A stretch of 64,000 nt of DNA from Bradyrhizobium sp. CCBAU 53351 (GTDB lineage Bacteria; Pseudomonadota; Alphaproteobacteria; Rhizobiales; Xanthobacteraceae), in NCBI RefSeq assembly GCF_015291745.1, contig NZ_CP030059.1, positions 5,483,501-5,547,500 of the forward strand, given 5' to 3'. The notes beneath the pieces are model-generated. The model had not been told where the DNA came from. It saw only the letters and a list, made by a program, of their open reading frames with translations, and searched no databases. Positions 34,433 through 42,784 of this stretch are shown in pieces. Within the stretch, counting starts at the first letter, position 1, and every line of letters begins with the position of its first letter. A program made the translations under genes and the position numbers.

Positions 34433-35422
34433 ATGTCCAAGAAAATCGATCGCCGCCACTTCATCGCCGCCGGAGCCGGCGCCTTCGCGATGCCTTTCGT
34501 CTCGCGCAGCGCCTCGGCACAAGGCACTTGGCCGTCGCGGCAGATTCGCATGATTTGCAGCTATCCCGCCGGCGGGCAGACCGACCTGCTCGCGCGCGCC
34601 TACGGCGAATTCATCTCCAAGCAGGTCGGCAAGACCGTGGTCGTCGAGAACAAGCCCGGCGCGTCCGGCGCGATCGGCACGGCGGAGGTCGCCCGCGCCG
34701 AGCCCGACGGCCACACCATGCTGTGCTCGATCTCGACCACTTACATCATGAACCGCGTGGTGATGAAGAATCCCGGCTACGACATGGACAAGGACCTGAC
34801 GCTCGTCAGCGTCATTCCCGGCGCCGGCCTGTTGCTGGTGGCCAATCCGAAGACTGGGGTCAAGACGCTGGAGGATTTCGTCGCCTTCGCGCGCAAGAGC
34901 GGCAAGGTGAACTTCGGCACCTACAGCGCGGGCTCGGCCCCGCACATGACGATCAACGAGCTCAACAAGCAGTACGGCCTCAACATCGAGCCGATCCATT
35001 ACCGTGGCGAGGCGCCGATGTGGACCGGGATGCTCGAAGGCACGCTCGATGTCGCGATGGGAAGCTACACGGCGGCACAATCGGTCCTACAAAGCGACCG
35101 CGGCACAGTGTTCGCGGTGCATTCGAAGAAGGTCGACGCGATCCCCGCCGTCAAGACCCTCCCGGAGCAGGGCGCGACCTCGAAATTCTTCACCGTCAGC
35201 GGCTTTTCGGGTTGGGCCGTGCCCAAGGCAACGCCGCAAGCCGTCATCGACCGCCTGGCGGAGCTCTGCGTCGCGGCCAACAACGATCCGAAAGTGAAAG
35301 AGGTACTCGCCACCTTCGTGCTCGAGCCCGCCATCGGCTTCAAGGAGACCAACGAACTGTATCAGCGCGAACTGCCGGTCTGGATCGAGAGCGCGAAATC
35401 ACTTGGCCTCGAACCGGCCTGA
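34433..35422 (+). CDS. Tripartite tricarboxylate transporter (Bug-type) binding protein
   Basis: 329 residues from the ATG at 34433 (GGGAGAG upstream). N-terminus KKIDRRHFIAAGAGAFAMPF is a twin-arginine type signal. The Bug fold follows: RQIRMICSYPAGGQTDLLAR, VVVENKPGASGAIGTAEVAR and ATPQAVIDRLAEL. These proteins bind carboxylates for TctAB-type transporters. No tctA or tctB is adjacent, as is usual for orphan Bug genes. Confidence 0.88.
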   Translation: MSKKIDRRHFIAAGAGAFAMPFVSRSASAQGTWPSRQIRMICSYPAGGQTDLLARAYGEFISKQVGKTVVVENKPGASGAIGTAEVARAEPDGHTMLCSISTTYIMNRVVMKNPGYDMDKDLTLVSVIPGAGLLLVANPKTGVKTLEDFVAFARKSGKVNFGTYSAGSAPHMTINELNKQYGLNIEPIHYRGEAPMWTGMLEGTLDVAMGSYTAAQSVLQSDRGTVFAVHSKKVDAIPAVKTLPEQGATSKFFTVSGFSGWAVPKATPQAVIDRLAELCVAANNDPKVKEVLATFVLEPAIGFKETNELYQRELPVWIESAKSLGLEPA

Positions 35423-35558
35423 GCCCCGAGGCGCGCGCGCCGGCCGTCCTGCCGGGCCGGCTTCCGACCAAAGCCTAGTGCCGGAAGCGCAATTTCACGT
35501 TATGATTGTGCGCCACCGCCGCAAGCCCCCCCTGGGGCGGACAATTAGGGCCGATCGC

Positions 35559-35984
35559 ATGACACCGGATGCAGTCGCCGTCGCCGTTATGGTCATACTG
35601 CTTTTTCCGATGGGCTATTTCACGCTGGCATCGCCCGCCTTCCTGCTGGTGAAGCTTGATATAAGGCCGGTCGCGCTGTTGCTGCGCGGCATGTTCAACG
35701 CCCATTTTCTGGTGATGCGCGTTGCCGGAATCGTCGCGACACTGGCTTTGCTGCTCGACGGCCGCCCGCTCGCCGCGATCGGCGTCGGCCTGCTTGCAGC
35801 TCTTGCGATCGGCGGGCGCCGCTGGTTCATGCAGCGGATGGACGAGCAGCTCAACGCCGGCGAAGCCGGCGATACCGATGCCGCGGGTCGGCTGCGGCGG
35901 CTGCATTGGAGTGGAATGCTCTGCAACGCCGTGTTGCTTGCCGCCCTGCTCGTCAGCATTCCCTACATTGCGGCATCGGCGTAA
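35559..35984 (+). CDS. Small multi-pass membrane protein, unknown function
   Basis: 141 residues with four hydrophobic segments: VAVAVMVILLFPMGYFTLAS, VAGIVATLALLLDGRPLAAI, the adjoining GVGLLAALAIG, and NAVLLAALLVSIPYIAASA. A charged loop (MDEQLNAGEAGDTDAAGRLR) separates the last two. AGGG precedes the ATG. No family recognised. It converges with the AraC-type gene ending at 36038. Confidence 0.6.
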   Translation: MTPDAVAVAVMVILLFPMGYFTLASPAFLLVKLDIRPVALLLRGMFNAHFLVMRVAGIVATLALLLDGRPLAAIGVGLLAALAIGGRRWFMQRMDEQLNAGEAGDTDAAGRLRRLHWSGMLCNAVLLAALLVSIPYIAASA

Positions 35985-36037
35985 CCGGCATTTGGTCGCC
36001 GGAGCGGCGTGATCACCGGGGCGACTCCGGCGCCCGC

Positions 36038-37006
36038 CTAATGCTCGCCCGAACTCGCGACGCCCTGCTGCGCCTTGTGGATCGAGGACGGCACCACGCC
36101 AAAGTATTTCCGGAACACCCGGCTGAAATGCGATGAGCTGGAGAAGCCCCAGGAGAACGCGACATCGGTGATGGTCTTGCCGGCGTGAGCCTCGAGCTCC
36201 TGGCGGCAGTTCTGCAAGCGCGCCTGCCAGATGTAGTCGCTCACCGTGGTGCCGCGTTCCGAGAACAACATGTGCAGATAGCGCTTGGAGCAGCCGAGCT
36301 CGGCGGAGATCTGGTCGATGCACAGATCCGGATCGCGCAGGTGCTCGCGGATGAAGAACTGCGCGCGCACATACATCGCTTCGGGCCCGACCCGGTCGAA
36401 CATCGTGTCGGCTTCGCGCAGCGGCAGCAGCAGCAGGTCAATCAGCGAATCGGCGACGCCGACCGCGCTGTTCGCCGACAGCTTTGCCGCTTCGTCGAAG
36501 GTCGCATGGACGAAATCGTGGGCGATCCGCCCCGTGCCTGTCTTCGCCGACAGCTTGCATGCGGGCATCCGCTGCGATGGGAATCCACGGTCTCGCAGCA
36601 GCGCCTTTGGCACGATCACCACGTCGTGACGGGTGAAGGCCGGGCTGATGATCGAATGCGGGCAGGAGACGTCATAGGCGATGATGTCGCCGGGGTTGAT
36701 CTCGATGTGGCGGCCTTCTTGTTCAAAATAGGACACGCCGTAGGTCTGGAAGTGAATCTTGATGTAGGGGTGCTCATTGGCCTTGGCGCGCGCCAGCGTG
36801 TGCGCGAGGCGATGCTGGCTCACCTCGATCTGGCAGAGCTTGAGGCGCGAGACGCTCGTGTAGTCGATACGACCTTCGAGCGACGAGGCCTCCAGCGGAT
36901 CGACGTCGAAATGCCCACACAGGCTCGTCAGCCCGTCGATCCAGCTCTGGATCTGGCGCTTCGGCGTCATGCCGGTCGTCGAGAGCGTGTGAATGGTGTC
37001 GGACAT
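36038..37006 (-). CDS. AraC-family transcriptional regulator
   Basis: 322 residues from the ATG at 37006. N-terminal AraC-binding-like ligand domain at about 30-190 (HPYIKIHFQTYGVSYFEQEG, INPGDIIAYDVSCPHSI), then the double helix-turn-helix at about 215-310 (IDQISAELGCSKRYLHMLFS, ITDVAFSWGFSSSSHFSRVF, KYFGVVPS). It is transcribed away from xoxF across a 512-base gap, which makes it a candidate local regulator, although nothing in the sequence shows what it binds. Confidence 0.88.
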   Translation of the reverse strand: MSDTIHTLSTTGMTPKRQIQSWIDGLTSLCGHFDVDPLEASSLEGRIDYTSVSRLKLCQIEVSQHRLAHTLARAKANEHPYIKIHFQTYGVSYFEQEGRHIEINPGDIIAYDVSCPHSIISPAFTRHDVVIVPKALLRDRGFPSQRMPACKLSAKTGTGRIAHDFVHATFDEAAKLSANSAVGVADSLIDLLLLPLREADTMFDRVGPEAMYVRAQFFIREHLRDPDLCIDQISAELGCSKRYLHMLFSERGTTVSDYIWQARLQNCRQELEAHAGKTITDVAFSWGFSSSSHFSRVFRKYFGVVPSSIHKAQQGVASSGEH

Positions 37007-37518
37007 TAATCCAGCCACTGGTTGATCCGGAGTTCGACGCGAATCGCGACCAGCGCTGCCGGAGCCCTCGGCCGTAATTGCGTGACGTTTACCTCGAATT
37101 TGAGCGGTCTTTTGGCACGAGCGCCATCGTTCCATTGCCACCCTTGAAAGTTAATCCTCCGCCTTAGTTGCAGCGCCGTCAAGGGGAACCTGAGCGTTGA
37201 GAGGGGCCGTGATGCCGCGCGGAAGCCGCTGAATTCGCTACTGCAAAATCAAATTCTTTTCCGCCGTGCGCTGTCGAGCAAACCGGCTTCTCTCTTGGGC
37301 AAGTTTCCCGGTGACGAAGTCGTTAGGGATTGCGGCAGGAACAACAAGAACGGGCCGCTCCTGCACGTGGACCCGTGGCTCTCATCAGGAGGAGGAAACA
37401 GCACAGCATCGTTTCTGGTCCCAATCGTGACCGCCCTGCACGAGCAGACGCCGGACGAGAAGCCCGGTGAATCGATATTGCTACGGAAACAATAAACGAG
37501 ACCAACGGAGGAATGACT
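37007..37518. promoter_or_regulatory. xoxF upstream region with motif shared with pqqA
   Basis: 512 bases without a convincing gene between the AraC gene and xoxF. TTCTCTCTTGGGCAA at 37288-37302 matches the pqqA upstream word TTCTCTCTTGGTCAA in 14 of 15 positions. Exactly 21 bp upstream, 37267-37281 reads TGCGCTGTCGAGCAA, matching in 10 of 15, so the spacing of the pair seen at pqqA is repeated. The motif is 217 bases before the xoxF ATG. A GGAGGA sits seven bases before the start codon. Confidence 0.5.
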
Positions 37519-39324
37519 ATGCGCAAGGTGCTACTGGCGACCTTTCTCGGCTCAGCGGCGGCGCTCGCCGTCGGGAGCGCCTCAGCCAATGATGAAGTGC
37601 TCAAGATGTCGCAGAACCCGAAAGACTGGGTGATGCCGACCGGCGATTACGCCAATACCCGTTATTCCAAGCTCAACCAGATCAACGCACAAAACGTAGG
37701 CAAGCTCCAGGTGGCCTGGACCTTCTCGACCGGCGTGCTGCGCGGCCACGAAGGCGGCCCGCTGATCATCGGCAACATGATGTACGTCCACACGCCCTTC
37801 CCGAACAAGGTCTACGCCATTGACCTTTCGCAGGAGAACAAGATCGTCTGGAAGTACGAGCCGAAGCAGGACCCGAACGTCATCCCGGTGATGTGCTGCG
37901 ACACGGTTAACCGCGGTCTTGCCTACGGCGACGGCAAGATCTTCCTGCATCAGGCCGACACCACCCTCGTCGCGCTCGATGTCAAGACCGGTCAGGTCGC
38001 ATGGACCGCCAAGAACGGCGATCCCAGCAAGGGCGAGACCGGCACCTCGGCCCCGATGGTCATCAAGGACAAGGTGATGATCGGCATCTCGGGCGGCGAG
38101 TTCGGCGTGCAGGCCCATATGTCGGCCTACGACATCAAGACCGGCAAGCTGGCCTGGCGCGGCTATTCGGAAGGACCGGACGACCAGATCCTGGTCGACG
38201 CGGAGAAGACCACCGCGCTCGGCAAGCCTGTCGGCAAGGATTCGAGCCTCAAGACCTGGCAAGGCGATCAGTGGAAGATCGGCGGCGGCGCGACCTGGGG
38301 CTGGATCTCCTACGATCCCGAGCTGAACCTGCTCTATTACGGCTCGGGCAACCCCTCGACCTGGAATCCGAAGCAGCGTCCCGGCGACAACAAATGGTCG
38401 ATGACGATCTGGGCGCGCAACCCGGACACCGGCCAGGCCAAGTGGGTCTATCAAATGACGCCCCACGACGAGTGGGACTATGACGGCGTCAACGAGATGA
38501 TCCTCTCGGATCAGTCGATCAACGGCCAGCCGCGCAAGTTGCTGACGCACTTCGATCGTAACGGCCTCGGCTATACGCTCGATCGCGCCACCGGTGAGCT
38601 GCTGGTCGCCGAAAAGTACGATCCGAAGGTGAACTGGACCTCCGGCGTCGACATGGACAAGAACTCGCCGACCTATGGTCGTCCGAAGGTGCTCGACGCA
38701 GCTTCGACCGACAAGGCGGGCGAGGACCACAACGTGAAGGGCATCTGCCCGGCCGCGCTCGGCACGAAGGACGAGCAGCCGGCAGCCTACTCGCCGGACA
38801 CGCAGCTGTTCTACGTTCCGACCAACCACGTCTGCATGGACTACGAGCCGTTCAAGGTGAGCTACACCGCGGGCCAGCCCTATGTGGGGGCGACGCTCTC
38901 GATGTATCCGCCGCAGGGTGAAAGCCACATGGGCAATTTCATCGCCTGGGACGGCAAGACCGGCAAGATCGTCTGGTCGAACAAGGAGCAGTTCTCGGTC
39001 TGGTCGGGTGCGCTCGCAACCGCCGGCGGCGTGGTGTTCTACGGCACGCTCGAAGGCTATCTGAAGGCGGTCGACGCCAAGACCGGCAAGGAGCTCTACA
39101 AGTTCAAGACTCCCTCCGGCATCATCGGCAACGTCACCACCTATGAGAACGGCGGCAAGCAATACGTCGCAGTGCTCTCCGGCGTCGGCGGCTGGGCCGG
39201 CATCGGTCTGGCGGCCGGTCTGACCGATCCGACCGCAGGTCTCGGCGCAGTCGGTGGCTACGCAGCCCTCAGCAACTACACGGCACTCGGCGGCACGCTG
39301 ACCGTGTTCTCGCTGCCGAACTAG
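37519..39324 (+). CDS. xoxF: Lanthanide-dependent methanol dehydrogenase XoxF
   Basis: 601 residues from the ATG at 37519; an ATG six bases earlier is too close to GGAGGA. Signal peptide [19 protein letters not shown], then an eight-bladed propeller. Key residues: vicinal disulfide C126-C127 ([11 protein letters not shown]), E194 (SGGEFGVQ), N278 (GSGNPSTWN), catalytic D320 and lanthanide-specific D322 in [12 protein letters not shown]. Length and sequence fit the XoxF5 clade. It oxidises methanol to formaldehyde (or formate) in the periplasm, donating electrons to XoxG, encoded next. The downstream order xoxG-adhC-gfa gives a complete methanol-to-formate route with fghA at 14804. Confidence 0.95.
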   Translation: MRKVLLATFLGSAAALAVGSASANDEVLKMSQNPKDWVMPTGDYANTRYSKLNQINAQNVGKLQVAWTFSTGVLRGHEGGPLIIGNMMYVHTPFPNKVYAIDLSQENKIVWKYEPKQDPNVIPVMCCDTVNRGLAYGDGKIFLHQADTTLVALDVKTGQVAWTAKNGDPSKGETGTSAPMVIKDKVMIGISGGEFGVQAHMSAYDIKTGKLAWRGYSEGPDDQILVDAEKTTALGKPVGKDSSLKTWQGDQWKIGGGATWGWISYDPELNLLYYGSGNPSTWNPKQRPGDNKWSMTIWARNPDTGQAKWVYQMTPHDEWDYDGVNEMILSDQSINGQPRKLLTHFDRNGLGYTLDRATGELLVAEKYDPKVNWTSGVDMDKNSPTYGRPKVLDAASTDKAGEDHNVKGICPAALGTKDEQPAAYSPDTQLFYVPTNHVCMDYEPFKVSYTAGQPYVGATLSMYPPQGESHMGNFIAWDGKTGKIVWSNKEQFSVWSGALATAGGVVFYGTLEGYLKAVDAKTGKELYKFKTPSGIIGNVTTYENGGKQYVAVLSGVGGWAGIGLAAGLTDPTAGLGAVGGYAALSNYTALGGTLTVFSLPN

Positions 39325-39340
39325 GCCCATCATCATCGCT

Positions 39341-39369
39341 CCGGCGCGTGGATCAAGTCCACGCGCCGG
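39341..39369. terminator. Strong hairpin between xoxF and xoxG
   Basis: Perfect 12-bp stem CCGGCGCGTGGA / TCCACGCGCCGG with a TCAAG loop, 17 bases after the xoxF stop. There is no U-tract, so it more likely blocks 3' decay of the xoxF message or attenuates read-through than ends transcription completely. It would allow xoxF to be expressed well above xoxG. Confidence 0.6.
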
Positions 39370-39404
39370 CTCGTCTCCCCCGGGCTCCTTCGAGGATAAA
39401 TCTC

Positions 39405-39926
39405 TTGCGTAAAATCTGCTCTGTCATTGCTGCGACGATCTTGGTTGCGTCCGGAGGAATTGCTGTCGCGGACGGTCCGGGCGACCCGACCGCCGTGAAG
39501 AAGGAAGACGACGGAAAGTGGCTCGATAAAGAGGGAACACCGACCTACAAGATTTCGGCGGACGGCACCGTGGACTGGTTCACCTATTCCGGATACCGCC
39601 GCTATCATTCCGACTGCCACGTCTGCCATGGCCCCGACGGCATGGGCTCCACCTACGCGCCAGCGCTCAAGGATTCCGTGAAGTCGATGAGTTATGGCGA
39701 CTTCCTCGGCGTGGTCGCCTCCGGTCGCAAGAACGTCTCGACCGCGCAGGAGAACGTCATGCCGGCCTTCGGCGATAACCCGAACGTCGCCTGCTACATG
39801 GACGATCTGTACGTCTATCTGCGCGCCCGCTCCACTGAAGCGTGGGGCCGGCAGCGTCCCTCCAAGAAGGAGGAGAAGACAGAGGCCTACACCAAGGCGG
39901 AAGACGCCTGCATGGGCAAGAAGTGA
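39405..39926 (+). CDS. xoxG: Cytochrome c XoxG, electron acceptor of XoxF
   Basis: 173 residues using a TTG start at 39405, with GAGG nine bases upstream; no in-frame ATG gives a sensible signal peptide. Signal segment ICSVIAATILVASGGIAVA, then one heme site DCHVCHGPDG (C71, C74, H75) and a likely axial Met in ENVMPAFGDN. The Lys/Glu-rich C-terminus (KKEEKTEAYTKAEDACMGKK) ends with a conserved-looking Cys. It carries electrons from XoxF towards the respiratory chain. Confidence 0.9.
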   Translation: MRKICSVIAATILVASGGIAVADGPGDPTAVKKEDDGKWLDKEGTPTYKISADGTVDWFTYSGYRRYHSDCHVCHGPDGMGSTYAPALKDSVKSMSYGDFLGVVASGRKNVSTAQENVMPAFGDNPNVACYMDDLYVYLRARSTEAWGRQRPSKKEEKTEAYTKAEDACMGKK

Positions 39927-39986
39927 ACGCTACTGGGATTGCCGAGACGACCTCTTGGCGCCCGATGAGAATCTGAGGAGTTTACG

Positions 39987-41096
39987 ATGAAGACACGTGC
40001 CGCCGTCGCTTTCGAGGCCAAGAAGCCGCTCGAGATCGTCGAGCTCGATCTGGAAGGTCCGAAGGCCGGCGAAGTCCTGGTCGAGATCAAGGCGACGGGC
40101 ATCTGCCATACCGACGCCTATACGCTCGACGGCTTCGACAGCGAGGGAATCTTCCCGTCGATCCTGGGCCACGAGGGCGCGGGCATCATCCGCGAGATCG
40201 GCCCCGGCGTGAGCTCGGTGAAGCCGGGTGACCACGTCATCCCGCTCTACACGCCGGAATGCCGGCAGTGCAAAAGCTGCCTCAGCCGGAAGACCAATCT
40301 CTGTACCGCGATCCGCGCGACGCAGGGCAAGGGCGTGATGCCCGACGGCACCAGCCGCTTCTCCTACAAGGGCAAGCCGGTCTACCACTACATGGGCTGC
40401 TCGACCTTCTCGAACTTCACCGTGCTGCCGGAGATCGCGGTCGCCAAGATCCGCGAGGATGCTCCCTTCGACAAGAGCTGCTACATCGGCTGCGGCGTCA
40501 CGACCGGCGTCGGCGCCGTCGTCAACACCGCGAAAGTCGAGCCCGGCTCCAACGTGGTCGTGTTCGGCCTCGGCGGCATCGGCCTCAACGTGATCCAGGG
40601 CGCCAAGATGGCCGGCGCCGACAAGATCATCGGCGTCGACATCAACGATGCCAAGGAGGATTGGGGCCGCAGGTTCGGAATGACCGAATTTGTCAATCCC
40701 AAGAAGGTCACCGGCGACATCGTCCAGCATCTCGTCGGCCTCACCGACGGCGGCGCCGACTACACCTTCGATTGCACCGGCAACACCACGGTGATGCGCC
40801 AGGCGCTGGAAGCCTGTCATCGCGGCTGGGGCACCTCGATCATCATCGGCGTTGCCGAGTCCGGCAAGGAGATCGCCACCCGCCCGTTCCAGCTCGTCAC
40901 CGGGCGCAACTGGCGCGGCACCGCCTTCGGCGGCGCGCGCGGCCGCACCGACGTGCCGAAGATCGTCGACTGGTACATGAACGGAAAGATCCAGATCGAT
41001 CCGATGATCACCCACGTGCTCAAGCTCGAGGAGATCAACAAGGGCTTTGACCTCATGCACGAGGGCAAATCCATCCGTTCAGTCGTCGTGTTCTAG
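39987..41096 (+). CDS. adhC: S-(hydroxymethyl)glutathione dehydrogenase, class III alcohol dehydrogenase
   Basis: 369 residues, normal for class III ADH (also called frmA or flhA). Catalytic zinc ligands C40 and H62 ([17 protein letters not shown]) and a structural zinc set in [15 protein letters not shown]; the NAD-binding Rossmann turn is [11 protein letters not shown]. It oxidises the formaldehyde-glutathione adduct to S-formylglutathione in the cytoplasm. AGGAG precedes the ATG by six bases. It lies between xoxG and gfa, matching the C1 cluster organisation. Confidence 0.95.
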   Translation: MKTRAAVAFEAKKPLEIVELDLEGPKAGEVLVEIKATGICHTDAYTLDGFDSEGIFPSILGHEGAGIIREIGPGVSSVKPGDHVIPLYTPECRQCKSCLSRKTNLCTAIRATQGKGVMPDGTSRFSYKGKPVYHYMGCSTFSNFTVLPEIAVAKIREDAPFDKSCYIGCGVTTGVGAVVNTAKVEPGSNVVVFGLGGIGLNVIQGAKMAGADKIIGVDINDAKEDWGRRFGMTEFVNPKKVTGDIVQHLVGLTDGGADYTFDCTGNTTVMRQALEACHRGWGTSIIIGVAESGKEIATRPFQLVTGRNWRGTAFGGARGRTDVPKIVDWYMNGKIQIDPMITHVLKLEEINKGFDLMHEGKSIRSVVVF

Positions 41097-41128
41097 CTCG
41101 AAACCGTCACCCCAAGGAGGATCGACCC

Positions 41129-41692
41129 ATGACTGTTGCACTCCATCCCTCGATCGACAACGGCCTCAAACAGGGCAGCGGCAGCTTTGCCGGCGGCACG
41201 CTCGTCTGCAAATGCAGCGATCATCCGGTCAAGGTCGGCATCAAGGGCGACGTCGCCCACAATCATGCCTGTGGCTGCACCAAATGCTGGAAGCCGCAGG
41301 GCGCGAACTTCTCGGTCGTTGCCGTGGTCCCGCGCCAGAACGTCACCGTGCTCGAGAACGGCGACAAGCTCCAGATCGTCGATCCTTCCGCGGTGATCCA
41401 GCGCCACGCCTGCAAGGCCTGCGGCACCCACATGTACGGCCGGATCGAGAACAAGGGCCACCCGTTCTACGGTCTCGATTTCGTCCATCCCGAGCTGTTC
41501 CAGGAGCAGGGCTCGCAAGCGCCGCAATTCGCCGCCTTCGTCTCCTCCGTGATCGAATCCGGCGTGAAGCCGGAGCAGATGGCGGGCATTCGTTCGCGGC
41601 TGAAGGAAATCGGGCTCGAGCCCTATGATTGCCTGTCGCCGGCCCTGATGGATGCGATCGCGACCCATGTCGCCAAAGCCAAGGCCGCCTAG
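41129..41692 (+). CDS. gfa: S-(hydroxymethyl)glutathione synthase
   Basis: 187 residues. Gfa-family zinc cysteines: C27 and C29 (VCKCSDHP), C48-C50-C53 ([11 protein letters not shown]) and the pair in [13 protein letters not shown]. It speeds the condensation of formaldehyde with glutathione, although some family members may act mainly as formaldehyde-binding proteins. AAGGAGG precedes the ATG. Directly follows adhC by 32 bases. Confidence 0.93.
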   Translation: MTVALHPSIDNGLKQGSGSFAGGTLVCKCSDHPVKVGIKGDVAHNHACGCTKCWKPQGANFSVVAVVPRQNVTVLENGDKLQIVDPSAVIQRHACKACGTHMYGRIENKGHPFYGLDFVHPELFQEQGSQAPQFAAFVSSVIESGVKPEQMAGIRSRLKEIGLEPYDCLSPALMDAIATHVAKAKAA

Positions 41693-41946
41693 CAAGGCCC
41701 CCTGAGCTGGCCGGGCCATAGAGCTTCGGCCAGACCTCCCCGTGCTCGCTGGCGTCGACCTCCGCCAGCGAGCCGGATTGGTCCGCGCTTCAGGACCAAT
41801 GCGGCGATGCCGCCTCTGCAACCGACGCGTCGACGAGGGTGATGAGCTCCCTCAGTCCTGGTCTCTGAATGACTGCGCAGCGCCGCCAACTTCCCTCTTG
41901 AAGTTCCGGCCCCTGCGTTTCTCCCTCCCTCGACTGAGGCATCCTG

Positions 41947-41986
41947 CTTCGTCCGTGCAGTCTTTCTGGCGGACGAAGCCTTTTTC
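41947..41986 (+). terminator. Rho-independent terminator downstream of gfa
   Basis: Stem GCTTCGTCCG / CGGACGAAGC with a 14-base loop, followed by CTTTTTC. It lies 255 bases after the gfa stop and would end the xoxF-xoxG-adhC-gfa transcript. Confidence 0.65.
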
Positions 41987-42271
41987 ATCGTAGCCCCATT
42001 TGCGAACGCGACTCCACGCAGCGCGCTGACGCGCCCTGCTTTTGACAAACCATCGATGCAGACTTTTCCCCGTGAGAACACTCGGCTGTGAACGCCGGGC
42101 AGGCGCGATCCCGTTACGATCGCGCCGTCACGATGCCGCGCGAATACAATCAATCAAGAACAAAGAACGGGAGGTATCGAACACATCCGATCATCGAGAT
42201 TCGCCTTCCTGCCCGCTGCCGGGATCTGCCCGTGCAGGAGCGTGGGCCGGGATGCGACGCAACTGGCACTG

Positions 42272-42295
42272 CGCCGACAGGCGTCGGCGCGTTTT
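42272..42295 (+). terminator. Hairpin with T-run upstream of the aldehyde oxidase operon
   Basis: Stem CGCCGAC / GTCGGCG with loop AGGC, followed by CGTTTT. It sits 36 bases before the first aldehyde oxidase start, so it could be an attenuator in the leader or a second end of the upstream transcript. Confidence 0.45.
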
Positions 42296-42330
42296 GAATT
42301 TGGCATGCTTATGAAGAGCGAGGGATGATC

Positions 42331-42783
42331 ATGATCAAGGTGAAGATCAACGGCCAGGAACAGAGCTGGGACGGCGACCCGGATCTCCCGCTACTCTGGT
42401 TCCTGCGTGACGAGGCCGGGCTGACCGGCACCAAGTTCGGCTGCGGCCAGGCCCTGTGCGGCTCCTGCACCGTCATCGTCGACAAGGAGGCGGTGCGCTC
42501 CTGCATCACGTCGATCAACGACGTTGCCGGACGCGAGGTCACCACGATCGAGGGGCTGCATCCGAACGGCGACCATCCGGTGCAAAAGGCCTGGCGCCAG
42601 GTCAACGTGCCGCAATGCGGCTTCTGCCAGGCCGGCCAGATCATGCAGGCCGCGGCGCTTCTGATGGATAACCCCAAGCCCTCGCACGACCAGATCCGCC
42701 AGGCGATGTCCGGCAACATCTGCCGGTGCGGCTGCTACCAGCGCATCGAGAACGCGGTCCATCTCGCATCGACGGGAGTGTGA
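42331..42783 (+). CDS. [2Fe-2S] subunit of an aldehyde/isoquinoline oxidoreductase
   Basis: 150 residues from the ATG at 42331 (CGAGGG six bases upstream; an ATG at 42325 overlaps it). First ferredoxin-type cluster in GCGQALCGSCTVIVD and second cluster in QCGFCQAGQIMQA with NICRCGCYQRI: the four-plus-four Cys arrangement of the xanthine oxidase small subunit, IorA type. It passes electrons from the molybdenum centre of the next protein. Two bases separate it from that gene. Confidence 0.92.
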   Translation: MIKVKINGQEQSWDGDPDLPLLWFLRDEAGLTGTKFGCGQALCGSCTVIVDKEAVRSCITSINDVAGREVTTIEGLHPNGDHPVQKAWRQVNVPQCGFCQAGQIMQAAALLMDNPKPSHDQIRQAMSGNICRCGCYQRIENAVHLASTGV

Positions 42784-42784
42784 C

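Larger units (their letters stand above)
41693..42330. other. Non-coding gap between gfa and the aldehyde oxidase genes
   Basis: About 640 bases. Short frames exist on both strands but none has a ribosome site with family-like sequence; a 54-codon frame at 42132 (MPREYNQSRTKNGRYRTHP) is the best and remains doubtful. Two hairpins are present and listed separately. Confidence 0.5.

Noticed and set aside
42132..42296. A 54-codon frame MPREYNQSRTKNGRY... before the aldehyde oxidase genes
   Set aside because: No ribosome site, and its end overlaps a hairpin; left as non-coding although translation cannot be excluded.
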